Origin: WTKG01 sp963735005
Lineage (GTDB): Bacteria > Actinomycetota > Actinomycetes > Actinomycetales > Demequinaceae
NCBI GenBank assembly: GCA_963735005.1
Contig: CAVTJA010000006.1
Location: 1 to 64,000 of the forward strand
Length of the DNA: 64,000 bases
Direction of reading: 5' to 3'
Shown here piece by piece: positions 32,775 to 42,259 of this stretch; within the stretch, counting starts at the first letter, position 1; the number at the start of each line of letters is the position of its first letter. The notes beneath the pieces were generated by a model. It saw only the letters and a program-made list of their open reading frames with translations. It was not told the origin of the DNA and searched no databases. Both the position numbers and the translations under genes were made by a program.

Positions 32775-33812
32775 ATGCGCATCCTGTTCGTCGGAGGCAC
32801 CGGCCTCATCTCGTCAGCGGTGACGCCGCTGGTGCTCGAGCGCGGCCACGAGCTCACGCTGCTCAACCGCGGCCAGTCCGCGAAGGCGCATGCGCCCGAC
32901 GGCGCCCGGGTGATCACGGCAGACGCGCACGACACCGACGCGGTGCGCGCGGCGCTTGCGAGCGACGTGGCCACGAGCGGCCCGTACGACGCGGTGGTCC
33001 AGTGGATTTGCTTCTCGCCCGAGCACATGGCCAGGGACATCGAGACGTTCCGCGGGCTCACCGAGCAGTACGTGTTCATTTCGAGCGCGTCCGCATACCA
33101 GACCCCGCCGCCGCATTGGATCACGACTGAGCGCACCCCGCTCGCCAACCCGTACTGGCAATACAGCCGCGACAAGGCCGAGTGCGAGCGGCTGCTGCGT
33201 GCGTCTGACGTGCCCTACACGATCGTGCGCCCGTCGCACACGTACGGCTACGCGGACGTGCCGGCGGCGATCAACTCGTGGACCGCGCCGTGGACGATCG
33301 TCGACCGAATCCGCGCCGGCCGCCCCTTCCTCGTGCACGGCGACGGCGCCTCGCTGTGGACCCTCACCGACCACCGCGACTTTGCCGTGGGCATCGCGGG
33401 GTTGCTCGGAAACCCGGGCGCGCTCGGCGAGGACTTCACCATCACGGGCGACGACGTCATGGACTGGAACCAGATCCACGGGCACATCGCGGACGCTATT
33501 GGCGTGAGCCGCGACGCGCTCGCCGCACAGACCGTCTACGTGCCAAGCGACGTCCTCGCGCGATTCGACGCGGACGCATTCGAGGGCCCCATCATGGGAG
33601 ACAAGCGCAACGCCGCCGTCTTCGACACCTCGAAGCTCAAGGCGCTCGTCCCAGACTTCGGCACGCGCCACTACTTCAAGGAAGCGGTGCACGAGTCGGT
33701 CGCGTGGTTCGAGGCCGACGAGTCGCGCCGTGCCATCGACGCGGACGCCAATGCGCTGTGGGACCGCGTGATCGCCCGGTACCGCGCGGGCGTCGACGCG
33801 ATGTTCGCGTAG
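32775..33812 (+). CDS. NAD-dependent epimerase/dehydratase family protein, copy 2
   Basis: A 345-residue paralogue of the protein at 30897-31913, with the same MRILFVGGTGLISSAVTPL start, the YSRDK catalytic pair (in NPYWQYSRDKAECE) and the block VRPSHTYGY. The two genes flank one lipoprotein gene and look like a duplication with insertion or a retained spacer. This copy has a Shine-Dalgarno (GAGGAG), while copy 1 appears leaderless, so they may be controlled differently. Substrate unknown. Confidence 0.87.
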   Translation: MRILFVGGTGLISSAVTPLVLERGHELTLLNRGQSAKAHAPDGARVITADAHDTDAVRAALASDVATSGPYDAVVQWICFSPEHMARDIETFRGLTEQYVFISSASAYQTPPPHWITTERTPLANPYWQYSRDKAECERLLRASDVPYTIVRPSHTYGYADVPAAINSWTAPWTIVDRIRAGRPFLVHGDGASLWTLTDHRDFAVGIAGLLGNPGALGEDFTITGDDVMDWNQIHGHIADAIGVSRDALAAQTVYVPSDVLARFDADAFEGPIMGDKRNAAVFDTSKLKALVPDFGTRHYFKEAVHESVAWFEADESRRAIDADANALWDRVIARYRAGVDAMFA

Positions 33813-33833
33813 GCGGGCGATCCCGCCGGGAGG

Positions 33834-34430
33834 CTAGCCCGGCAGCGGGATGGCGTGGCGGACGAGCGTCCAGGCGTCGCCGTCTCGGCGCAGGACCGAG
33901 AGTTCGCAGTTGCTGAGTTTGCCCACCAGGCCACGCCCAAGCGGCAGCTCGAGCGCGGCCTGGATCACCACCCGGATGGCGCTACCGTGGCTCACGATCA
34001 CCACGTCGCCGTCGCCCACCGCGACGCGGTTCAGCCCGGAGAGGGTTCGCTCGGCGAGCTGGGCGTCGGTCTCGTAGCCCTCCACTCCGGGCTCGACGCC
34101 CGCCCGCCAGCGCTCGTGCTCGGCGGGGTAGCGAGCGCGGATGTCGGCGTGCTCCATGCCCTCCCACACGCCGTACGAGCGCTGGGTGAAGGCGATGTCC
34201 GTCTGGACCGCGACGCCGGCGGCGTCTGCGATCGCCCGCGCCGTCTCGATCGCCCGCGACAATGGCGACGAAATTACGGTCGGTGAGTACAGCGTCGGCG
34301 CTATCACCGATGCGAGTAAGGCGGCCTGCGCGCGGCCCTCGTCGCCTAGCGCGATGTCAGTTGACCCCTGAACGCGGTCGGCCGCATTCCACGGTGTGCG
34401 CGCGTGCCTGACGAGAATGACGTGCCCCAT
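33834..34430 (-). CDS. Histidine phosphatase family protein
   Basis: A 198-residue member of the phosphoglycerate-mutase-like phosphatase family. The N-terminal catalytic motif is LVRHART (RHG type, here RHA) at residues 6-12; the second His lies in IVSHGSAI near 155. It removes phosphate from small molecules such as sugar phosphates or from proteins; the specific substrate is unknown. ATG 34430 is preceded by TACCGT with a 7-base gap, suggesting leaderless translation. It is divergent from the lipoprotein at 34525. Confidence 0.85.
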   Translation of the reverse strand: MGHVILVRHARTPWNAADRVQGSTDIALGDEGRAQAALLASVIAPTLYSPTVISSPLSRAIETARAIADAAGVAVQTDIAFTQRSYGVWEGMEHADIRARYPAEHERWRAGVEPGVEGYETDAQLAERTLSGLNRVAVGDGDVVIVSHGSAIRVVIQAALELPLGRGLVGKLSNCELSVLRRDGDAWTLVRHAIPLPG

Positions 34431-34524
34431 GCCCCCGACGGTACCGAAAGCGTTGCCGAATCGTGTCCTACCGTGGTCCCGGTTCGGCGCGCGCCCCGCG
34501 CCGCTTGCCCCTAGTGTTGTGGCC

Positions 34525-35004
34525 ATGAAGACACTCATCTCCGCCGCAGCAGTCGGCGCACTTACCCTTGCGGCTCTCACGGGCTGTTCCGCTGGCGACA
34601 GCAACAAGCAGTTCTGCGACGCGAACTCTTCGCTTCAGGACTCGATGGACGCGATCAGCGCTCTCGACCTCAGCCAGGACGTCATGAGCTCGGCGCTTGC
34701 TGGTGACCTCGGCCCGCTCAACGACTGGGGCAACAGCGTCACCGCGATGGTCGACGACCTTGAGCCCGCCGTCAAGGACGCCCAGGCCGGCGCGCCCACC
34801 GACGAGGTCGAGGCCGCCATCGGCACGTACATCAAGGCGCTCGACATCATCGACCAGATGGGCAGCGCGGCCGCTGACGCCGACGACGTCATGACCTTCG
34901 CGTCCGAGCTCGACGGAATCGGTTCGGCGATGAACGACCTCTCGGTCGACATCGACGCCGCCGACACCACCGTCAGCGACGCCGTCACCAAGTACTGCAA
35001 GTAA
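34525..35004 (+). CDS. Small helical lipoprotein
   Basis: A 159-residue exported protein with lipobox LTGC (Cys22) and a helical domain of about 130 residues containing a Cys near each end (FCDAN and KYCK), a pattern shared with the lipoprotein at 28773. The function is unknown. TAGTGT ends 7 bases before the ATG, so the transcript is probably leaderless. A strong terminator follows at 35032. Confidence 0.78.
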   Translation: MKTLISAAAVGALTLAALTGCSAGDSNKQFCDANSSLQDSMDAISALDLSQDVMSSALAGDLGPLNDWGNSVTAMVDDLEPAVKDAQAGAPTDEVEAAIGTYIKALDIIDQMGSAAADADDVMTFASELDGIGSAMNDLSVDIDAADTTVSDAVTKYCK

Positions 35005-35031
35005 CAGCGTCACCAGCGCCCAAGCGGCGCA

Positions 35032-35070
35032 ACCGAGGCCGGCTCCCACCCATCGGGGGCCGGCCTCGGT
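35032..35070 (+). terminator. Rho-independent-type terminator
   Basis: A 12-bp stem, ACCGAGGCCGGC at 35032-35043, pairs with its exact complement at 35059-35070 around a 15-base loop. It follows the lipoprotein stop codon by 27 bases. There is no strong T-run, as is usual in this GC-rich genome. Confidence 0.6.
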
Positions 35071-35150
35071 GCTTCCGGGCACGCCGCGCGATCCCCCGCC
35101 ACGCGCGGGAATCCTGGGTGCGCGCACACGCGCCCATGTATCGTGATGAC

Positions 35151-36323
35151 GTGGCCACCGGTTCCCCCACCCCCGGTTCGCAGGCCTCGCTGCGCGAGGC
35201 CAACCGAACGCGCCTCGTGGAAGCGGTGCGAAAGCACGGTGGGCTCACCCAGGTTGAACTCGCGGGAGCCACCGGCCTTTCCCCCGCCACGGTGCACAAC
35301 ATCGTCAAGGAGCTCGGCGAGTCCGGCATCCTCACCACGTCGCAGGCAAAGCGCAGCGGAAGGCGCGCCAGCTTCGTCACCTTGGCCCGCGGACTCGGGC
35401 TTGTCGCCGGCGTGCACGTGTCGGCACGTCACCTGCGGGTCGCGATCTCCGACGCAGGCTACAAGATCGTCACCGAACACCACATGCCGCTCGCGCCCGA
35501 TCACCGTGCGGACAACGAGCTTGGCCGCACGGCGGAACTTATCGCGGACATGCTGAGCAACGTCGACGCCGACCCGAGCGAGCTTCGCGCCGTTGGCATC
35601 GCGGTGTCTGCCCCCATCAATCGCCGCACCGGCTCGGTGTCGCGCGAGGGCATCATGCCCGGCTGGGACGGCGTGCCAATCGCCGAGCGCCTCGAGCGCG
35701 CGATCAACACCCCGGTGTTCGTGGACAACGACGCCAACCTTGGCCTACTCGGCGAATTCCGTATGGGTGCGGCGCGCGGCTACCCGAACTCCGTGTTCGT
35801 GTCGGCCTCGCACGGCGTCGGTGCAGGAATCATGATCGACGGACGCGTGCAGCGTGGCCACCACGGCGGCGCAGGCGAGCTTGGCCACATCACCCTCGAC
35901 GAGGACGGGCCGCTGTGCCGTTGCGGCAACCACGGCTGCCTGCAGGTGTACGCGGGCGGCTCCGCGATGGTGGCGGCGCTGCGCACCGACGAGCGGCCGC
36001 TCAAGCTGGGCGACGTCGTTGCACGGGCACTCAACGGCGAGGGCGTCTACACGCGCGCGATCGCAGACGCCGGCCGCAAGATCGGGGCGGCGGTGGCGGA
36101 CCTGTGCAACCTGATCGACCCGGAGCGCATCGTCGTGGGCGGCGAGCTCGCGCGGGCTGGCGAGATCCTGCTCGCGCCCATGCGCCACCGCCTCGAGCGC
36201 ACCCTGCTGGTGGACGCCGACGGCAGCCCGGACGTCGTTCTTGGTGAACTCGCCGAGCGGGCGCAAGTGATCGGGGCGATCGCGTTTGCGATCGACTCGG
36301 CCGATATTCGCGTCGCGGTGTAG
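35151..36323 (+). CDS. ROK-family transcriptional regulator of the adjacent sugar importer
   Basis: A 390-residue XylR/NagC-type regulator. The N-terminal winged HTH (about 10-75) includes LTQVELAGATGLSPATVHNIV. The ROK sugar-kinase-like domain follows, with VFVDNDANLG (Asp of the sugar site), GELGHITLDEDG, and the zinc motif CRCGNHGCLQ. It probably represses the ABC transporter genes that follow until a sugar (xylose- or ribose-like) binds. GTG 35151 is preferred because TATCGT lies 6 bases upstream; ATG 35136 or 35118 would lengthen it slightly. Confidence 0.85.
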   Translation: MATGSPTPGSQASLREANRTRLVEAVRKHGGLTQVELAGATGLSPATVHNIVKELGESGILTTSQAKRSGRRASFVTLARGLGLVAGVHVSARHLRVAISDAGYKIVTEHHMPLAPDHRADNELGRTAELIADMLSNVDADPSELRAVGIAVSAPINRRTGSVSREGIMPGWDGVPIAERLERAINTPVFVDNDANLGLLGEFRMGAARGYPNSVFVSASHGVGAGIMIDGRVQRGHHGGAGELGHITLDEDGPLCRCGNHGCLQVYAGGSAMVAALRTDERPLKLGDVVARALNGEGVYTRAIADAGRKIGAAVADLCNLIDPERIVVGGELARAGEILLAPMRHRLERTLLVDADGSPDVVLGELAERAQVIGAIAFAIDSADIRVAV

Positions 36324-36412
36324 CGGCGCCCGCCACGCGGCTTGACGCCGGGCGGCGACAATGGCAAGTTCGTGATGCCGTCGACGACGTCGGCCCGTGA
36401 GGAGGGGACGAG

Positions 36413-37492
36413 ATGACGATGCGACTGGGTTCCCGCGCAATAGTCGCGGCGCTGACGCTCGTCGCCGTCCTCGCCTCAGCAGGCTGCAAGTCCGACGGCA
36501 CGAGCGAGTCGAATCCCGACGGCGACGGGCCCCTGATCGCGCTACTGCTGCCGGACGCCCAGACGGCCCGCTACGAGGCGTTCGACCGCCCCGAGTTCGA
36601 GAAGCGCATCGCAGAGCTATGCCCGTCCTGCTCCGTGCTCTATGCGAACGCGAATCAGGACGCCGGCCAGCAGCAGGCACAGGCCGAATCCGCGCTTGCC
36701 CGCGGCGTGGCCGTGCTCGTGCTCGACCCCGTCGACTCTGTGGCCGCCGCCACCATCGTCGCCGGAGCAAACCGGCGCGACGTCCCCGTGATCGCCTACG
36801 ACCGATTCATCGAGGACGCGGACCTCGCGTACTTCATCTCGTTCGACAACGAGCAGGTGGGCAAGCTGCAGGGCGAGGCGCTTGTGCGCAAGATGAAGGC
36901 CGACGGCAACCCGGGTGGCGACATCCTGATGGTGAACGGCTCCCCCACGGATCACAACGCGTCGCTGTTCAAAGCGGGCGCGCACCGCGCGATCGACGCG
37001 AGCGGCCTGCGCGTGCTCGCCGAATTCGACACACCCGGGTGGGTGCCGTCCGAGGCCCAGCAGTGGACGGCCGGCCAAATCGTGCGCTTCGGCACCGACA
37101 TCGACGGCGTGTACGCCGCGAACGACAGCACGGCGGGCGGCGCGATCGCAGCGCTCAAGGCCGCGGGCGTGTCGCCGCTGCCGCCGGTCACGGGCCAAGA
37201 CGCGGACCTCACCGCCATCCAACGCATCGTCGCTGGCGACCAGTACATGACCGTCTACAAGGCGATACGCGTCGAGGCGCGCACCGCCGCGGACGCCGCG
37301 TGGGCACTCATCAACGGCGAACGCGTGAAGTCGGCGCGCATCATCGACGGCATCCCCACCGACCTCCTCAAGCCCGTGCCCGTCACGCTCGACACGATCA
37401 TGACGACGGTGGTGCAGGACGGCTTCTACACGGTCGCCGAAATCTGCACGAGCGACTACAAGGACGCGTGCGCGGCGGCGGGCATCGGGTAG
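36413..37492 (+). CDS. Sugar ABC transporter substrate-binding lipoprotein (XylF-like)
   Basis: A 359-residue periplasmic-binding-protein-type lipoprotein, with the lipobox LASAGC after a 25-residue signal. The fold is of the ribose/xylose class (type I): LIALLLPDAQTARYEAFDRPEF, then the hinge motif YDRFIEDADLAYFISFDNEQVG, which matches XylF, and YAANDSTAGGAIAALK. It captures a monosaccharide outside the membrane and delivers it to the importer encoded next. A Shine-Dalgarno GAGGAGGGG precedes the ATG. Confidence 0.88.
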   Translation: MTMRLGSRAIVAALTLVAVLASAGCKSDGTSESNPDGDGPLIALLLPDAQTARYEAFDRPEFEKRIAELCPSCSVLYANANQDAGQQQAQAESALARGVAVLVLDPVDSVAAATIVAGANRRDVPVIAYDRFIEDADLAYFISFDNEQVGKLQGEALVRKMKADGNPGGDILMVNGSPTDHNASLFKAGAHRAIDASGLRVLAEFDTPGWVPSEAQQWTAGQIVRFGTDIDGVYAANDSTAGGAIAALKAAGVSPLPPVTGQDADLTAIQRIVAGDQYMTVYKAIRVEARTAADAAWALINGERVKSARIIDGIPTDLLKPVPVTLDTIMTTVVQDGFYTVAEICTSDYKDACAAAGIG

Positions 37493-37547
37493 CGGACGAC
37501 GGGTAACGTTCAAGGATGGACAGCGCACGGAGCACGGGAGCGGACCG

Positions 37548-38354
37548 GTGACCGCTAGCCCCGTCGCTCCACGCTCCACGGAGCCAATTGTTCGTTTGCG
37601 CGGGATCTCCAAGTCATTCGGCGCCGTCCAGGCGCTCGACGCCGTTGACCTTGACGTATACCCGGGCGAGGTCGTGGCGATCGTCGGCGACAACGGCGCG
37701 GGAAAGTCCACGCTCATCAAGATCCTCGCGGGCGTCCACGGGCCCGGCGCCGGGGAGATCGTCTTCGACGGCCGCAAGGTGTCAATTGACTCCCCCGCCG
37801 CCGCCCGCGCGCTCGGAATCGCCACCGTCTTCCAAGACCTTGCGCTGTGCGACAACCTCGACGTAGTCGCGAACCTGTTCCTTGGCCGTGAGGTCAACCC
37901 CGCCCGGCTCAACGAGACGGACATGGAGGAGCGCGCGTGGTCGCTGCTGCGCCAGCTGTCGGCCAAGCTGCCGAGCGTGCGCGTGCCAATCGCAGCGTTG
38001 TCCGGCGGGCAGCGGCAGACGGTGGCGATCGCGCGGTCGCTCGTGGGCGACCCCACCGTCGTCGTGCTCGACGAGCCCACCGCCGCGCTCGGCGTCGCCC
38101 AGACGGCGGAGGTCCTCAACCTCATCGAGACCCTGCGCGAGCGGGGCCACGGCGTGGTGCTCATCTCCCACAACATGGCGGACGTGCAGGCCGTGGCCGA
38201 CCGCGTGGTGGTTCTCCGACTCGGCCGCAACAACGGCAATTTCCGGGTGCCTGACGTGAGCTACGAGGAGATCGTCGCTGCCATCACCGGCGCAACCACG
38301 AACCCGGTGACGGTGCGGTCCATCATGGCGGCGGCAGACAGGAAGCGCTCGTGA
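37548..38354 (+). CDS. Sugar ABC transporter ATP-binding protein
   Basis: A 268-residue ATPase of the carbohydrate-uptake-2 type. Walker A is GDNGAGKST, the signature is LSGGQRQ, and Walker B is VVVLDEPTAALG. It contains a single nucleotide-binding domain, unlike XylG or RbsA, which are double length; such single-domain forms are known for FrcA-like systems. It starts at a GTG and its stop codon overlaps the permease start (GTGA), indicating translational coupling. Confidence 0.9.
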   Translation: MTASPVAPRSTEPIVRLRGISKSFGAVQALDAVDLDVYPGEVVAIVGDNGAGKSTLIKILAGVHGPGAGEIVFDGRKVSIDSPAAARALGIATVFQDLALCDNLDVVANLFLGREVNPARLNETDMEERAWSLLRQLSAKLPSVRVPIAALSGGQRQTVAIARSLVGDPTVVVLDEPTAALGVAQTAEVLNLIETLRERGHGVVLISHNMADVQAVADRVVVLRLGRNNGNFRVPDVSYEEIVAAITGATTNPVTVRSIMAAADRKRS

Positions 38355-39637
38355 GCGACACCAAGCGACCCGAGGTCATCGAGGACGCCGACCAGGCAAG
38401 CGACACGACCCCGAACCGCCGGCGCGCGCTCGGGACGAGCGCTGGCGCGGAGCCATCCAACTTCACCGGATGGATGCGATCCGCGCGGGCGCGCGGCATC
38501 GGCGATCTTGGTGCGGCCCCTGTGCTGGTGGGCCTGATCATCATCTGGGCGGTGCTGCAGTCGCTGAGCTCGACGTTCCTCGGCGCGGAAAACCTCGTCA
38601 ACCTTGCCCTGCAGTCCGCCGCGAACGGGACCATCGCGCTCGGCGTGGTGCTCGTCCTCATCGTCGGTCAGATTGACCTGTCCATCGGCTCCATGAGCGG
38701 CGTCGCTGCCGCGGTCCTCGCAATTGGCTTCACGCAAGAGAATTGGCCGCTGGGCGTGGCGATTGTCGCCGCCCTCGCGGCGGGAGCGGTTGTCGGCGCG
38801 GTGTACGGCGTACTCTTCACCCGGTTCGGGGTGCCTACGTTCGTGATCACCTTGGCGGGCCTGCTCGCGCTCCTCGGTGTCCAGCTCCAGATTCTTGGCG
38901 GCCAGGGTTCGATCAACCTCCCGTTCGAGTCGTGGCTGGTGCGCTTCGCCACCAAGATGTTCGTCCCCGAGTGGTTGTCGTACGGGCTGGCAGTGGCGGC
39001 CGCGGCCGCGTACTTCCTGTCTCGCCTGCAATTGGCGCGCCGACGGCGGGCGGCCGGGTTGTCCTCCCGGCTGATGTCCGTGCTTGTCGCCCGGACGGTG
39101 CTGGTGTTGGCGGCGCTGATCTTCTCGATCTGGTACCTCAACACCGAGCGCGGCGTCGGCGTCATGTTCGTGGTCTTCATCGCGCTCGTGATCGTGGTGA
39201 ACTACCTGCTCACGCGCACGAGCTGGGGGCGTTCAATCTTTGCGGTCGGCGGCAACGTCGAGGCGGCGCGACGCGCGGGCATCAACGTCAACCGCGTGTA
39301 CATCACGGTGTTCATGGCGGGCACGACGCTCGCGGCCCTTGGCGGCGTGCTCGCGGCGGCGCGATTGGCCGCGGCAAGCCAGTCGAGCGGCGCGGGCGAC
39401 GTGAACCTGACGGCTATTGCCGCCGCCGTCATCGGCGGCACCAGCCTCTACGGCGGGCGCGGCAGCGCGTGGTCGGCGCTGCTGGGGATCCTGGTCATCA
39501 GCTCGATCTCGTCTGGCCTCAACCTGCTGAACCTCGACGCTTCGGTGCGCTACATGGTCACCGGAGCCGTGCTGCTGCTGGCGGTCATCGTCGATTCGCT
39601 GTCTCGCAGGTCGCGCGCGGTGCACGGCCAGGCCTAG
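38351..39637 (+). CDS. Sugar ABC transporter permease (XylH/RbsC-like)
   Basis: A 428-residue membrane protein of the BPD_transp_2 family with about ten helices. The family block GQIDLSIGSMSG near 115-126 and the conserved GRSIFAVGGNVEAARRAGI in the cytoplasmic loop that contacts the ATPase are visible. A hydrophilic ~45-residue N-terminal extension precedes the first helix. With the two genes upstream it forms a complete pentose/hexose importer. Confidence 0.9.
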   Translation: MSDTKRPEVIEDADQASDTTPNRRRALGTSAGAEPSNFTGWMRSARARGIGDLGAAPVLVGLIIIWAVLQSLSSTFLGAENLVNLALQSAANGTIALGVVLVLIVGQIDLSIGSMSGVAAAVLAIGFTQENWPLGVAIVAALAAGAVVGAVYGVLFTRFGVPTFVITLAGLLALLGVQLQILGGQGSINLPFESWLVRFATKMFVPEWLSYGLAVAAAAAYFLSRLQLARRRRAAGLSSRLMSVLVARTVLVLAALIFSIWYLNTERGVGVMFVVFIALVIVVNYLLTRTSWGRSIFAVGGNVEAARRAGINVNRVYITVFMAGTTLAALGGVLAAARLAAASQSSGAGDVNLTAIAAAVIGGTSLYGGRGSAWSALLGILVISSISSGLNLLNLDASVRYMVTGAVLLLAVIVDSLSRRSRAVHGQA

Positions 39638-39699
39638 CGCCGCCGGGCTTTCCGGTGTTGAGCGCGCATTTTGCGCATTTCCGTGCAAGTATGTCGCGC

Positions 39700-40326
39700 A
39701 TGAAGACAACCCTCGCAGTGGCACTCGCCGCATCAGCACTCGCCCTCACCGCTTGCACGGATCCGGCCGCTGGCCCAACCGTTACCGAGACCGTCACCAC
39801 CGCCCCCGAGCCCGCCGTAACCGTCACGGTTACCGAGACGCCCGCGCCCGCTCCGGACTATGGCTTCACGTTCTTCCACGGGGCCCAGATGGGCGCCACG
39901 TGGGCCCAGATGAGCGCCCAGCTCCACATGCCGGTCGGCGGCGCTGACGGCTGCCCGTGGTACGGCGCCGTATGGAGCACAGACCTCGCGTACACGTACG
40001 CGTTCACGGACTCGCGCGATACGAGCTCCGGCGTGACGTTCTTCTACACGGACAAGTTCCTGGCCCCGGGCGGAGCGGACTTCCCGCGCAACGCCGAGGG
40101 CATCGGCGTGGGCTCGCGGCGCGCGGATGTGCTTGCCGCCTACCCGTCGGCCGTGGTCGGCGGCGTCGACGACCTTGGCGCGGGCCACATCGACACCATC
40201 ACCGTGAACGACCCGGACAGCAGCTCCAAGTACGTGTTCGGCTTCACAGGCGGAAGCCGCGTGTCGCTGCTCCAGTGGGGCCCAGGCGCCGGAACCCAGT
40301 GGTCACACCTGTGCACCGGGTTCTAA
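39700..40326 (+). CDS. Lipoprotein, paralogue of the one at 32000
   Basis: A 208-residue exported lipoprotein: signal ending in LALTAC, a Thr/Val/Pro linker and a domain with GCPWYGAVWSTD, ADVLAAYPSAV and a terminal Cys. It shares these blocks with the lipoprotein at 32000-32671. The function is unknown. ATG 39691 (MSRM) would add three residues; the second ATG fits lipoprotein signals better. It lies between the sugar importer and a membrane PH-like gene, with no clear functional link. Confidence 0.78.
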   Translation: MKTTLAVALAASALALTACTDPAAGPTVTETVTTAPEPAVTVTVTETPAPAPDYGFTFFHGAQMGATWAQMSAQLHMPVGGADGCPWYGAVWSTDLAYTYAFTDSRDTSSGVTFFYTDKFLAPGGADFPRNAEGIGVGSRRADVLAAYPSAVVGGVDDLGAGHIDTITVNDPDSSSKYVFGFTGGSRVSLLQWGPGAGTQWSHLCTGF

Positions 40327-40345
40327 CCAGCTAGCGCGGCGCGGT

Positions 40346-40822
40346 CTAGCGGACCATCGCGCGGGCGGTCTCGATCGCCTGCGCGAGCTCGTCCACGTCG
40401 CGCGCACCCAGGTATACGTCGCGGCCGTCCTTGAGGGTGAGGACGGCCGCGCGGTTGCCCGCCATCGTGTACGCGCGAGAGCGGCGCAGCCCAAACCGCA
40501 GGCCCCAGCCGCCGAACTGGCGCAGCGGGTGGTAGTCGCGCACCACGACGGAGGCGATCTCGGACAGCGGCACACGCCGTAGCGTGATGCCCGCCAGCCG
40601 ACTACGCACCTCGGTCGCCGTCACGGTCTGCGTGAGAGGCATGATCAGGACTCCGAGCAACAGTGCGGCGGTCAGCCCAAGGATCACGGCGGTGAGGGTC
40701 GCGTCCGTGCCGTCGGAGCCGTCGTCAAGGATCCATCCGAGCGCGACCGCGACGCCGGAGAAGAGGATCGCGATCCACACGATCGGGTTCGAGTACGCGC
40801 GCTGCGTGGTCTTGTAGTCCAT
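40346..40822 (-). CDS. Small membrane protein with PH-like C-terminal domain
   Basis: A 158-residue protein with two N-terminal membrane helices (about 12-31 and 43-65), followed by a ~90-residue cytoplasmic beta-rich domain (RVPLSEIASVVVRDY, VLTLKDGRDVYLGARD, then a helix DELAQAIETAR). This layout is that of bacterial PH-domain membrane proteins (DUF6141/bPH type). The function is unknown. Confidence 0.72.
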   Translation of the reverse strand: MDYKTTQRAYSNPIVWIAILFSGVAVALGWILDDGSDGTDATLTAVILGLTAALLLGVLIMPLTQTVTATEVRSRLAGITLRRVPLSEIASVVVRDYHPLRQFGGWGLRFGLRRSRAYTMAGNRAAVLTLKDGRDVYLGARDVDELAQAIETARAMVR

Positions 40823-40902
40823 GCCTTCAGCGTGCCACGGCGCGCCGCCGCACGGAATCGGCCGCGGGAACGAACCGCCCGTGCTGCCTGAGGATGACGG
40901 CG

Positions 40903-41958
40903 CTAGAAGAGCGTGGGCGCCGCTGCCGCAAACGGGGCTCCCGGGCCTATCGCCGCAGGCGCGGGCGCAGGCGCAGGCGCAGGCGAGCCAGTCTGCGGGT
41001 CGAGCCGTGAGCGCGCGAGGCCGTGCTTCGCGATCAGCGGCCGGATGCGCGCGGACAACTCGCGGCGGTAGTCATCCGTGGCGTCCTGGTGGCGGCCGAA
41101 CAGCCGCCGGTAGCGCGGGACCAGGTCCGGGCGCACGCGCCCTAGCCACTGCGCGTACCACTCCTTGACGTCGGGCTTGAGGCGCAGCGGGCTGTATTCG
41201 ACGGAGCTGGCCCCCGCGGCCGCCGCCCGCTCGAGCGCCCCGTCGAGTTGCTCCTCGCTGTCGGTGAGGAACGGCAGCAGGGGCATCATGAAAACAGATA
41301 CGTCGAGGCCCGCGTCCACGGCGGCCCGCACCGTGGCGAGGCGCGCCGCCGTGGCCGGCGTGCCGGGCTCGACGGTGCGCTGGAGCTCGTCGTCGAACAC
41401 CGCGATTGACACGGCGATCGACACGGGCACACGGTCCGCGGCGTCGGTCAGGAGCCCCAGATCCCTGCGCAACAACGTGCCCTTGGTGGTGATGCTGAAC
41501 GGCGTCCCCGAGTCCGCGAGCGCAGAGATGATTCCGGGCATCAGCCGGTACTTACCTTCAGCGCGCTGGTAGGGATCGGTATTGGTGCCGAGCGCGACGG
41601 GTGTGCGGTCCCAGCTGGGCCGCGCGAGCTCGGCACGCAGGACGTCGGCGATATTCACCTTGACGATGATCTGGCTGTCGAAGTCGCGCCCGGCGTCCAG
41701 CCCAAGGTACGGGTGGGTGGCGCGCGCGAAGCAGTACACGCACGCGTGGCTGCAGCCGCGGTACGGGTTGACGGTCCACGCGAACGGCACCCGGGAGTTC
41801 TGGGCGACCTTGTTGAGCGCGCTCTTGGCGGCGACCTCGTGGAACGTGAGCCCCGCGAACTCGGGCGTCTGGACGCTGCGGATCAGGTTGCTCATGCGAG
41901 CCAACCCAGGTAGCGCCGACGGCGCCTCCTGCTCGATCCCCTGCCGCTCCCAGCGCAT
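40903..41958 (-). CDS. Radical SAM protein, Rv2578c/SplB-like family
   Basis: A 351-residue iron-sulfur radical SAM enzyme. The [4Fe-4S] cluster motif CSHACVYC (C-x3-C-x2-C) lies in NPYRGCSHACVYCFARATH. The MRW start and the early FHEVAAKSALNKV block are typical of the Rv2578c family found throughout Actinobacteria. The substrate is unknown; relatives of spore photoproduct lyase repair DNA. The tail is Pro/Ala-rich. The start at 41958 has AGGAG in the preceding bases. Confidence 0.88.
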   Translation of the reverse strand: MRWERQGIEQEAPSALPGLARMSNLIRSVQTPEFAGLTFHEVAAKSALNKVAQNSRVPFAWTVNPYRGCSHACVYCFARATHPYLGLDAGRDFDSQIIVKVNIADVLRAELARPSWDRTPVALGTNTDPYQRAEGKYRLMPGIISALADSGTPFSITTKGTLLRRDLGLLTDAADRVPVSIAVSIAVFDDELQRTVEPGTPATAARLATVRAAVDAGLDVSVFMMPLLPFLTDSEEQLDGALERAAAAGASSVEYSPLRLKPDVKEWYAQWLGRVRPDLVPRYRRLFGRHQDATDDYRRELSARIRPLIAKHGLARSRLDPQTGSPAPAPAPAPAAIGPGAPFAAAAPTLF

Positions 41959-42002
41959 GCTCCTATTCGAACATGCGTTCGAGCAGGGCGCAAGGAGGCG
42001 CG

Positions 42003-42245
42003 CTAGCGTCCGCCGCGCTCCACGAACCCAGTGATCTCCTCCTGCGATGGCACGCGACCCGCGGTCACAAGCTGGCCGTCGATCATCAACCCAGGCGTGG
42101 CCATCACGCCCAGCCCGGCGATCTCGCCGTAGTCGGTCACTTTGATGACCTGGGCGTCTTTGCCGAGTTCCGTTATTGCCGTCCGCACGCGTTCCTCGAG
42201 CCGGACGCAATTCGTGCACCCCGGCCCCAGCACTTTGATGATCAT
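42003..42245 (-). CDS. Thioredoxin-like small redox protein (MTH895 type)
   Basis: An 80-residue thioredoxin-fold protein. The active site CTNC lies in LGPGCTNCVRLEERV, and the cis-Pro loop is MATPGLMIDG. Proteins of this type are often encoded with the ArsP-like permease that precedes this gene on the same strand (14 bases upstream), suggesting a joint role in arsenic or organoarsenical handling, or delivery of reducing power. The link is inferred from gene pairing. Confidence 0.88.
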   Translation of the reverse strand: MIIKVLGPGCTNCVRLEERVRTAITELGKDAQVIKVTDYGEIAGLGVMATPGLMIDGQLVTAGRVPSQEEITGFVERGGR

Positions 42246-42259
42246 GGTGGCTCCTTTCC

